From Candidatus Bipolaricaulota bacterium (GTDB lineage: Bacteria; Bipolaricaulota; Bipolaricaulia; Bipolaricaulales; Bipolaricaulaceae), in NCBI GenBank assembly GCA_014360985.1, contig JACIWK010000004.1:50073-114072 (forward strand): a stretch of DNA of 64,000 bases, given 5' to 3'. The notes below the pieces were generated by a model that saw nothing but the letters and a program-made list of their open reading frames with translations, ran no database searches and was not told the origin of the DNA. A program made the translations under genes and the position numbers. How positions within the stretch are numbered: position 1 is the first letter of the stretch; each line of letters starts with the position of its first letter. Below are positions 51,695-58,411 of this stretch, piece by piece.

Positions 51695-52597
51695 ATGCCG
51701 CGGGTCGTGGCCGTGGGGCGGTTCGACGGCGTCCATCGCGGACACCAGTTTCTTCTCGTGGAGGCCCGGCGCCTAGCGAGGGGTCTCCCCGTGGCCGCGT
51801 ATACGTTCCCTCCCCGTGGTCCATCGCTCCTCACCCTCGCTGCCAAGGAGCGTCTGCTGCGGGAGCACGCCGACGAGGTCGTTGTCGCGCAGTGGGAGGA
51901 CGTTCGCGGCCTGGAGGCGGAGGAGTTCGTGCGGAGGGAGCTCGTCGAGCGGCTCGAGGCGCGGGCAGTGGTGGCGGGGCCGGATCACCGGTTCGGCCGG
52001 GGCCGGGGCGGGGACGTGACGGCGCTCCGTCGGCTGGGGGGGCTGCTCGGGCTCGCGGTGCACGTGGTGGACCCGCTGTGCCTGGAGGGAGAGGCGGTGA
52101 GCGCAGCCCGCATCCGCGACCTCATCGCCGCGGGGGATGTGACGAAGGCCGCGGTGCTCCTGGGCCGCCCGGTATGGGTTGCCGGCATGCCCGTGCCGGG
52201 GGCGCGGATCGGTCGCAAGCTGGGCTACCCCACGGTGAACCTTGACCTCGCCCCCGAGCTTGTGCGGCCCCGGGCGGGGGTATACGCGGCGTGGGCGCAG
52301 TGGCGCGACGGGGAGGGGAAGGCCTTGTTCTACATCGGTGCCCGACCGACGTTCCCCGCTCTTCCTCCCTCGGCGGAGATCCACCTTCTCGCCCCGCCCC
52401 CGGGCGAGGTGGAAGGCCCGGTGGAGGTCCACCTGATACGGTTCATCCGGCCCGACATCCAGTTCGCCGGTGTGGAACGCCTCGTCGAGCAGATCTCCCG
52501 CGATAGGGAGACGGGGGGGCGAATCCTCGGTGAGACGGCGGCCCCAGCGCGGCTCCTCCCGCACCTCGAGTTGCGCGGGCCGGGAGGTGCCCTCTAA
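51695..52597 (+). CDS. ribF: Bifunctional riboflavin kinase / FAD synthetase
   Basis: 300 residues; ATG 51695 shortly after the previous stop. N-terminal FAD synthetase: VAVGRFDGVHRGHQFLL and VAGPDHRFGRGRGGD. C-terminal riboflavin kinase: GRKLGYPTVNLDL and RAGVYAAWAQW. It makes FMN and FAD. Position between a propeller gene and tsaB; the tsaB promoter lies inside its last codons. Confidence 0.93.
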   Translation: MPRVVAVGRFDGVHRGHQFLLVEARRLARGLPVAAYTFPPRGPSLLTLAAKERLLREHADEVVVAQWEDVRGLEAEEFVRRELVERLEARAVVAGPDHRFGRGRGGDVTALRRLGGLLGLAVHVVDPLCLEGEAVSAARIRDLIAAGDVTKAAVLLGRPVWVAGMPVPGARIGRKLGYPTVNLDLAPELVRPRAGVYAAWAQWRDGEGKALFYIGARPTFPALPPSAEIHLLAPPPGEVEGPVEVHLIRFIRPDIQFAGVERLVEQISRDRETGGRILGETAAPARLLPHLELRGPGGAL

Positions 52598-52600
52598 GAT
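52571..52600 (+). promoter_or_regulatory. Promoter of tsaB (leaderless)
   Basis: TTGCGC (52571-52576) and TAAGAT (52595-52600), 18-base spacer, inside the end of ribF. The start codon GTG 52606 or 52609 follows after 5 or 8 bases. Confidence 0.5.
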
Positions 52601-52605
52601 GGGCC

Positions 52606-53250
52606 GTGGTGTTGGGGATCGAGACCGCGGGAGAGCGGGGCGGGGTCGCCCTCGTCTCCTCGCGCGGGGAGCATGAGCTCGTCGTCCCACTCGGCCGTGG
52701 CGGAGGGGGGATCCTCCCCGCGGCGGTGGAGGCTATCCTTTCCCTCGTGCACGCGGACCGAGCGGGGATCGAACTCATCGCGGTAGACATCGGCCCCGGC
52801 TCGTTCACCGGTCTCAGGATCGGCCTTGCATTCGCCAAGGGGATGGCGCAGGCTCTGGGGATCCCCGTGGTGGGGGTCCGCCAGACGGAGGCCGTGGCCC
52901 GGCCACTTTCGTGGTGGCCGGGGAAGGTCGCGGTGTGGATCCACGATCGGCGGGAGTTCGTGTACATGGCATGGGCCACTCCGGATCGCGTGGGGATGGA
53001 GACGGTGCTGCCCTGGACGGAAGCCCTCGCCAAGGTGAGCGAGGAGCCGAGCGCCCTCCTCGTCGGATCCGGGGCTGTTCGCTTCCGGTCCGAGGTCGCC
53101 GCGGCTGGACGCCGGATCGTGTGCGCCCCGGAAGCGTTCGCCCATCCCCGGCCGGGGGAGATCGCCCGTCAAGGCTGGGCCCGGTTCAAGGCGAAGGGAG
53201 CGGATGACCTGCGCGAGGTCGAGCCCCACTACGTACACAAGGAGGAATGA
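52606..53250 (+). CDS. tsaB: tRNA N6-threonylcarbamoyladenosine protein TsaB
   Basis: 214 residues. ASKHA-fold N-terminus (VLGIETAGERGGVAL) and the TsaB signature DIGPGSFTGLRIGLAFAKGMA. It is the scaffold partner of TsaD in t6A37 modification of ANN-reading tRNAs. TsaC, D and E are not in the window. Start is GTG 52606 or 52609, with a leaderless-type promoter inside the end of ribF. Next gene is rpmB after one base. Confidence 0.92.
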   Translation: MVLGIETAGERGGVALVSSRGEHELVVPLGRGGGGILPAAVEAILSLVHADRAGIELIAVDIGPGSFTGLRIGLAFAKGMAQALGIPVVGVRQTEAVARPLSWWPGKVAVWIHDRREFVYMAWATPDRVGMETVLPWTEALAKVSEEPSALLVGSGAVRFRSEVAAAGRRIVCAPEAFAHPRPGEIARQGWARFKAKGADDLREVEPHYVHKEE

Positions 53251-53251
53251 T

Positions 53252-53440
53252 ATGGCACGGACATGCGAGATCTGCGGCCGGGGCCCCGAGTTCGGGGCGA
53301 AGGTGAGCCACTCCGGCCGCCACAGCCGCCGGGTGCGGCTTCCGAACCTGCAACACGTTCACGCCCTGCACAACGGTCGCCGGGTACGGATGCGGGTCTG
53401 TACCCGGTGCATCAAGGCGGGGCGGGTCACCAAGGCCTGA
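53252..53440 (+). CDS. rpmB: 50S ribosomal protein L28
   Basis: 62 residues; ATG 53252 behind GGAGGAATGAT. Contains the zinc-type cysteine pairs CEIC at the N-terminus and CTRC at the C-terminus, with HSGRHSRRVRLPNLQ between. Binds 23S rRNA in the large subunit. Forms a small group with tsaB and the S1 protein. Confidence 0.93.
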   Translation: MARTCEICGRGPEFGAKVSHSGRHSRRVRLPNLQHVHALHNGRRVRMRVCTRCIKAGRVTKA

Positions 53441-53476
53441 TGCGGCGGGCCAACCGATGCTGCTAGAGGGGACCCG

Positions 53477-53926
53477 ATGACGCCCAAGCTCAGGGTCGGC
53501 GATCTCGTGCTGGGGAAAGTGATCGAGATCCAGGTCAACGGGGCCCTCCTCGGCTTCCCCGGGGGCGAGGTCGGGTTCCTCCACTCCTCGGAGATCGTCG
53601 AGGATGGCCTCTCGTTGGGGGAGAAGGGCCTTGCGGTGGGGCAGGAGCTCCTCGTGAAGGTGATCGGGTCCGATCGCCTGGAGCGCCCCACCCTCTCCCT
53701 GCGCCGGGTCACGGATCAGGATCGGGAAGCCATCGCTTACCATCGCGAAGCGATCGAGTTCCGGTCCGCCCTCATCGCCCACTCGCCCGCGGCTCCCCTG
53801 GCCGAGGAGCGCGAGGAACGGATCGAGTGGCGCCTCGAAGCTTGGCTCAAGGCAACCGAAGCCGCGCTGGGGCGCCTCAAGCGCCGCCGGGAGGGGCGTA
53901 CCTCGCAGAGGCTGGCATTGGATTAG
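53477..53926 (+). CDS. S1-domain RNA-binding protein
   Basis: 149 residues; ATG behind AGAGGGG. Residues 5-78 form one S1/OB fold (LRVGDLVLGKVIEIQVNGALLGFPGGEVGFLHSSE, LAVGQELLVKVI). The remainder is a charged helical tail (AEEREERIEWRLEAWLKATEAALGRLKRRREG) that may bind RNA or ribosomes. Relatives are general RNA-binding or stress proteins. Precise role not evident. It ends 10 bases before the ferredoxin gene. Confidence 0.75.
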   Translation: MTPKLRVGDLVLGKVIEIQVNGALLGFPGGEVGFLHSSEIVEDGLSLGEKGLAVGQELLVKVIGSDRLERPTLSLRRVTDQDREAIAYHREAIEFRSALIAHSPAAPLAEEREERIEWRLEAWLKATEAALGRLKRRREGRTSQRLALD

Positions 53927-53936
53927 GAGGGGATTG

Positions 53937-54206
53937 ATGCCCAACGGGATGGTGGTTGTTGACAGAGAGCGGTGCAAGGGATGTGGCCTGTGCGTGGGCG
54001 TGTGCCCGTTCGGGGTGCTTGAGCTCTCCGCGACCTACAACAGCGCGGGCTACCCTGTGGTGTCGGCCTCCCATCCCGAGAAGTGCACGGGGTGCACCCT
54101 TTGTGCCCAGACGTGTCCCGACGTGGCGCTCGAGGTGTACCGGGAGAAGGCGGTTGCCGGTTCAGCGGTTGGCAGTTCAGCGGAAACTCCAACCGATCAC
54201 CGGTAA
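53937..54206 (+). CDS. Ferredoxin subunit (2x[4Fe-4S]) of 2-oxoacid:ferredoxin oxidoreductase
   Basis: 89 residues; ATG 53937 behind AGGAGGGGATTG. Two clusters: CKGCGLCVGVCP and CTGCTLCAQTCP. It is the delta-type subunit that takes electrons from the TPP-bound intermediate. The last ~20 residues (EKAVAGSAVGSSAETPTDHR) are encoded by a CGGTT-rich repeat (54149-54222), so the repeat has extended the protein. First of four genes: delta, alpha, beta, gamma. Confidence 0.9.
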   Translation: MPNGMVVVDRERCKGCGLCVGVCPFGVLELSATYNSAGYPVVSASHPEKCTGCTLCAQTCPDVALEVYREKAVAGSAVGSSAETPTDHR

Positions 54207-54222
54207 CCGACCCACCGCAGTG
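54149..54222 (+). repeat. CGGTT-rich palindromic repeat, copy 5
   Basis: GGTTGCCGGT pairs with ACCGGTAACC (one mismatch) outside and GGTTGG with CCAACC inside. It covers the end of the ferredoxin gene and most of the gap to the alpha-subunit gene, and is the only copy not beside a tRNA. Confidence 0.6.
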
Positions 54223-54234
54223 CAAGGAGGGCGG

Positions 54235-55287
54235 ATGGCGGACAGACAGCTCATGACCGGCAACGAGGCGATGGCCGAGGCGGCGATCCGCGCCGGTTGT
54301 CGGACGTACTTCGGCTACCCGATCACCCCCCAAAACGAGATCCTGGAGTACATGGCCGCCCATCTCCCCCGAGCCGGAGGGACGTTCCTCCAAGCGGAGA
54401 GCGAGGTGGCGGCGATCAACATGTGCTACGGGGCGGCGGCGGCCGGGGTGCGGACGATGACCTCCTCGTCCTCCCCGGGGGTGAGCCTCAAGATGGAGGG
54501 GATCTCCTACCTGGCGGGGGCGGATCTTCCGTGCGTGATCCTCAACGTGGCGCGGGGCGGACCGGGGCTGGGGAACATCGCTCCCGCGCAAGGGGATTAC
54601 TTTCAGGCCACGAAGGGCGGCGGGCACGGCGATTACCGGCTGATCGTCCTCGCCCCATCCACCGCCCAGGAGGCGGCCGACCTGGCGGGGTTGGCGTTCG
54701 ATCTCTCCGACCAGTACCGGGTTCCCGCGCTGATCCTCGCCGACGGGATGCTCGGGCAGATGATGGAGCCCGTGGCCCTCCCTCCCCACCGTGATCCGGC
54801 GACCCTTCCCCCCAAGCCGTGGGCGCTCACCGGAGCGAAGGGACGTGATCCCAACTACATCGCGAGCTTTGCCCTCGAACCGACGGTGCTGCGCGACCTC
54901 AACGTGAGGCGCCACGCTCGGTACCGGGAGATCGAGGCGCGCGAGGTGCGGTGGGAGGAGGTCGCCACCGCGGATGCGGAGGTCCTCCTCGTCGCCTACG
55001 GGACGATGGGGAGGATCGCCAAGACCGTGGTGCGGCGAGGCCGGGAGCGGGGGATCCGGGTCGGGCTCCTGCGGCCGATCACCCTTTGGCCGTTCCCCTA
55101 CAGCCCCATCCGGAAGCTCGCGGAACGGGTGAGGGCCGTGCTCACCGTGGAGCTCTCCGCGGGCCAGATGTGGGAGGACGTGCGGTTGGCGGTGGAGGGG
55201 CGGTGCGCGACCCCGTTCTACGGGGAGATGGGGGGCGTCGTGCCGACCCCGAGCGAAATCCTCACCGAGGTGATGCGCCATGTCTAG
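54235..55287 (+). CDS. 2-oxoacid:ferredoxin oxidoreductase, alpha subunit
   Basis: 350 residues; ATG behind AAGGAGGGC. N-terminal pyrimidine-binding domain (MTGNEAMAEAAIRAGCRTYFGYPITPQNE, SEVAAINMCYGAAAAG) and a transketolase-C-like domain. The layout matches KorA/VorB. With the other subunits it decarboxylates a 2-oxoacid oxidatively to the acyl-CoA and reduced ferredoxin. Whether the substrate is 2-oxoglutarate, branched-chain or another 2-oxoacid cannot be told. Its end overlaps the beta start by 8 bases. Confidence 0.9.
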   Translation: MADRQLMTGNEAMAEAAIRAGCRTYFGYPITPQNEILEYMAAHLPRAGGTFLQAESEVAAINMCYGAAAAGVRTMTSSSSPGVSLKMEGISYLAGADLPCVILNVARGGPGLGNIAPAQGDYFQATKGGGHGDYRLIVLAPSTAQEAADLAGLAFDLSDQYRVPALILADGMLGQMMEPVALPPHRDPATLPPKPWALTGAKGRDPNYIASFALEPTVLRDLNVRRHARYREIEAREVRWEEVATADAEVLLVAYGTMGRIAKTVVRRGRERGIRVGLLRPITLWPFPYSPIRKLAERVRAVLTVELSAGQMWEDVRLAVEGRCATPFYGEMGGVVPTPSEILTEVMRHV

Positions 55288-56035
55288 CACGGACACGATG
55301 ACGAAGGTCTTCGCTCGCCCGCGGAGCCTCACGGAGAAGCCCTTCACGTACTGCCCGGGGTGCGACCATGGGCTCCTCACGCGGATCCTCGCTGGGGCGA
55401 TCGACAAGCTGGGGATCCAGGAGCGCACGGTGATCATCGCCCCCGTGGGGTGCGCCGTGTTCGCCTACGAGTGGTTCCGCTGCGATGGGATCCAGGCCTC
55501 TCACGGCCGGGCCGCGGCGGTGGCCACGGGGCTCAAACGAGCGAACCCTGACCTGATCGTGATCTCCTACCAGGGCGATGGCGACCTGGCCGCGATCGGG
55601 ACCGCGGAGACGATCCACGCTGCGAACCGTGGGGAGGCGATCACCGTGATCTTCGTCAACAACCAGATCTACGGGATGACGGGAGGGCAGATGGCCCCCA
55701 CCACCCTGGCCGGCCAGCGGGCGACGAGCTGCCCCGAGGGGCGCGATGTGCGCACGATGGGGCATCCCCTCCCCGTGGCGGAGATGATCGCCACCCTTGC
55801 TGCGCCAGCCTACGTCACCCGCCAGTCGCTCCACGACCCCAAACACGTTGCCCAGGCGACGAAGGCCGTGGAGAAGGCCCTTCGCTACCAAGTGGAGGGC
55901 AAGGGCTACTCGCTTGTGGAGGTCCTTTCGACCTGCCCCACCGGGTGGCGGATGCCCCCCGCGGTGGCCCACAAGCACGTCGCCGATGTGGTCACGGGGG
56001 CGTTCCCCCTCGGGGACCTCGTGGACAGGGGGTAG
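55280..56035 (+). CDS. 2-oxoacid:ferredoxin oxidoreductase, beta (TPP-binding) subunit
   Basis: 251 residues. TPP/Mg signature GDGDLAAIGTAETIHAANRG with the NN of FVNNQIYGMTGGQ. Cysteines in YCPGCDHG and GCAVF fit the KorB/VorA group, and MTGGQMAPTT is usual there. It overlaps the alpha gene and ends two bases before gamma. No separate cluster cysteine domain, so electrons leave through the ferredoxin subunit. Confidence 0.92.
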   Translation: MSSTDTMTKVFARPRSLTEKPFTYCPGCDHGLLTRILAGAIDKLGIQERTVIIAPVGCAVFAYEWFRCDGIQASHGRAAAVATGLKRANPDLIVISYQGDGDLAAIGTAETIHAANRGEAITVIFVNNQIYGMTGGQMAPTTLAGQRATSCPEGRDVRTMGHPLPVAEMIATLAAPAYVTRQSLHDPKHVAQATKAVEKALRYQVEGKGYSLVEVLSTCPTGWRMPPAVAHKHVADVVTGAFPLGDLVDRG

Positions 56036-56037
56036 CG

Positions 56038-56583
56038 ATGGAACGAGCGGTGGTGTTTGCCGGGTTTGGGGGGCAGGGGGTGCTGTTGGCGGGGAAGATC
56101 CTCGCCCGGGCGGGGATGAAGGCCGGGCTTGAGGTGACCTGGCTCCCGTCCTACGGGCCGGAGATGAGGGGGGGAACGGCCAACTGCACGGTCGTCCTCT
56201 CCGACGAGCCGATCGGCTCCCCGATCGCGGAGAGCCCGGACGTGGTGATGGCGATGAACGGCCCGTCCCTCGACCGATTCGAGTCGCGGGTGGCTAAGGG
56301 TGGGGCCCTGATCATCAACAGCTCGCTCATCGATCGTGGAGTGGGGCGGGCCGACGTGCGGGGGATCCTTGTGCCGGCAAACGAGCTGGCGCGGGAACTC
56401 GGTGAGCCGCGCGTGGCGAACATGGTCGCCCTCGGCGCGGTGGTGGGGGCCCTCGGGGTCGTGCCGCTCGCTGCGGTGAAGGAGGCGATGGCCGCCGAGC
56501 TGGGGGCGAAGGCCCGCGGCAACATCGTCGCCCTTAACGCCGAGGCCCTCGACCTGGGCCACGCCAAGGCCGAGGTCACGTGA
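56038..56583 (+). CDS. 2-oxoacid:ferredoxin oxidoreductase, gamma subunit
   Basis: 181 residues; ATG 56038 just after the beta stop. Typical gamma domain: VFAGFGGQGVLLAGKILARAG, SYGPEMRGGTANCTVVLS and NMVALGAVVGALGVV. It completes the delta-alpha-beta-gamma operon. An IS481-like element is inserted right behind its stop codon. Confidence 0.92.
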   Translation: MERAVVFAGFGGQGVLLAGKILARAGMKAGLEVTWLPSYGPEMRGGTANCTVVLSDEPIGSPIAESPDVVMAMNGPSLDRFESRVAKGGALIINSSLIDRGVGRADVRGILVPANELARELGEPRVANMVALGAVVGALGVVPLAAVKEAMAAELGAKARGNIVALNAEALDLGHAKAEVT

Positions 56584-56590
56584 AGTCCGT

Positions 56591-57691
56591 TCAGACGCCT
56601 AGGGACCCCGCGGTGTAGTGGGCCAAGAGATCGTTACCACCCCGGAGGGCCCAGTCAGCACTGATCCGATCGAGCACGAGGGGCGGGAACAAGGCGAACT
56701 CCTCGGGTAGATCGTACCCCAGTTCCCGGAGCTTCCGGAACGGAGGTTTCCCGTCCATCCCCGCCCCGTAGTGGGGCCGCTCCAGGTTGTAGTAGTACAC
56801 CCAGCCTGCGGCCTTCCTCAGGAAACCCTCTTCTGTCTGGACCTTTCCCAAGAACGGGATGTAGAACTCCTCATCGTCGGTGCGGTGGGCTCTCTCTACC
56901 CGGCCGCTCGGGCTCCTTTCCTCCCCAACGGGATCCTCGCGAGCCTGGCGCCTACAGGTTCGTAGTGCTTCTCCTGGAGCCGGTGGAGCTTGTCGGGGTT
57001 GCTCCCCCCAAACTCCTCCCCCCAGTCCGTCTGCCACGCAACCTCCCTTTCGATCCCGTGTCCCCTAACCCACAGCATCACCCGTCCCATGAAGCACAGG
57101 CCGTTGGTGAGGCTGAGCTCGTGGCTCCACGCCAGGAACCGGAGTCTCGTCCGCCCCTGCCAGGAACGTCCACTGGTACCGGGGAAGCTTCCGTTTCGCC
57201 AGGTGATCCCAGAGCTTCGTCCCCAGCGCCCCCTTGTCGAGCACGTCCTTCACATCGGCGAGGGTGAACGGCTGCTCCTCCTCCCACGCCCAATGGGCAG
57301 GGTAGAACGTCTTCCGCTTCGTCTTGCGCCCCCTGAACCCGTTCCGATGGAGGATGTGGCGGATCGTGTGCGGAGACAGGGCGAGCCCCTTCTCCCGCCA
57401 CAGATACCAGGCGAGCCTCTTGCGGCCGTAGCCCGTGGCCTTCTTGGCCTCCAGAACCGCGGCCTCGATCTGGGCCACGGTCTGGGTGGGGCAGTGATGG
57501 GGACGACGCGAGCGGTCGTCCAGTCCCCTCACTCCATCGTCGCGGTAGCGCTCGACCCACTGGCGGACGAGGTTTCGGGACGTGTGCCACCTCCGGGCGG
57601 TCCCGGCCACGCTCCCCGTCTCCAGGTACGTCTCGACCAGCCTCATCCGTGCCGCCTCCCTCTTCATGACGTACGCTTCCCTCCCAGGCAA
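56591..57691 (-). pseudogene. IS481-like transposase, broken by two frameshifts
   Basis: Piece 1 (57691 to about 57120): N-terminal helix-turn-helix (TARRWHTSRNLVRQWVERYR), a second HTH and the start of the integrase core. Piece 2 (about 57150-56900) in another frame: RLRFLAWSHELSLTNG, WQTDWGEEFGG with a core Asp and Glu. Piece 3 (to 56591): ERAHRTDDEEFYIPFLG with the final Glu, then YYNLERPHYG. The DDE core is recognisable, but frameshifts near 57130 and 56940 disable it. Both end repeats are still present. Confidence 0.8.
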
Positions 57692-57827
57692 GATCCACTG
57701 CCGGTGCTCCTCCTTTCCTTGTCGCCAAGCTTTCTTAGGAGGAGCACCGCCTTCCCCTCAACCACCTCTTCACCAACCTCTCTGCCTGGTAACGATCTCC
57801 TGGCGCACCAAGAAACGGCAGTTGACA
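56614..57827 (-). mobile_element. IS481-like insertion sequence, inactive
   Basis: About 1.2 kb. Inverted end cores GCCAAGAGATCGTTACCA (56622-56639) and TGGTAACGATCTCCTGGC (57787-57804) match at 17 of 18 positions. The right tip ends TGTCAA (read inwards, 57827). The exact left tip is uncertain. I could not identify target duplications. It separates the oxidoreductase operon from the peptide transporter. Confidence 0.7.
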
Positions 57828-57850
57828 GGCCCGCCCGCACCCGGTACCAT
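57822..57850 (+). promoter_or_regulatory. Promoter of the peptide transporter operon, -35 at the IS tip
   Basis: TTGACA (57822-57827), which is the outward tip of the IS, and TACCAT (57845-57850) with a 17-base spacer. Start point about 57857, giving a leader of about 105 bases before ATG 57962. I see no riboswitch-like fold in the leader. Confidence 0.65.
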
Positions 57851-57961
57851 TTAGTGGATTCCACTCCAGGCGAGGGGGTGAGACAGGGGAAGGAAGCAGT
57901 CCACCGGTCGATCGCAGGAATTGCCGTCTCGTGAGGGATCGTGTCAAGGAGGTTGGTGTCG

Positions 57962-58360
57962 ATGGCAAAGCTAGGTTGGGTGATCGCGCTGGTCCTCGCG
58001 CTGGGGTTGGCGGGGGCGGCGGCTTGTCCGCCCGTGGGCCTGCCCGTCACGCAGGTCTATTCCACTGGAGAGGGTATCTACGGCGTGTGGATCCAAAACT
58101 GCGCTCCTATCTCCCACAACACGTTCAAGATCGTGTTCCACGTCCCGGTGGGGGATGTCACGGCGGTGGCGATCAACGGTACCCAGGTGCTGGAGATCAG
58201 CGGTACAGGCAACGTGCGGATCGTGAAGCTCGCTGGTGCCGGGGTCAAGCCCGGCGGGTACCTCGTGCTGACCGTCAAGGGCGTCTCCCCCGCCGTGGAG
58301 GCCACGTGCGAGGCACTCTTCCGGTTCGTGTTCACCACTCCACCGGTCTACTGCCGGTAG
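57962..58360 (+). CDS. Small secreted protein of unknown function
   Basis: 132 residues; ATG 57962 behind AAGGAGG. Signal peptide (MAKLGWVIALVLALGLAGAAAC); the Cys after AAA could be a lipobox (GAAAC) or half of a disulfide. Body is beta-rich (YGVWIQNCAPISHNTFKIVFHVP, GGYLVLTVKG) with four cysteines and ends YCR, suggesting a disulfide-bonded immunoglobulin-like domain. It lies first in the transporter operon, 51 bases before the binding protein. Confidence 0.65.
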   Translation: MAKLGWVIALVLALGLAGAAACPPVGLPVTQVYSTGEGIYGVWIQNCAPISHNTFKIVFHVPVGDVTAVAINGTQVLEISGTGNVRIVKLAGAGVKPGGYLVLTVKGVSPAVEATCEALFRFVFTTPPVYCR

Positions 58361-58411
58361 GTTGGGGCACGGCGGACGTGAGCCCAGGTTGACCAAGAAG
58401 GAGGAGGAAGG

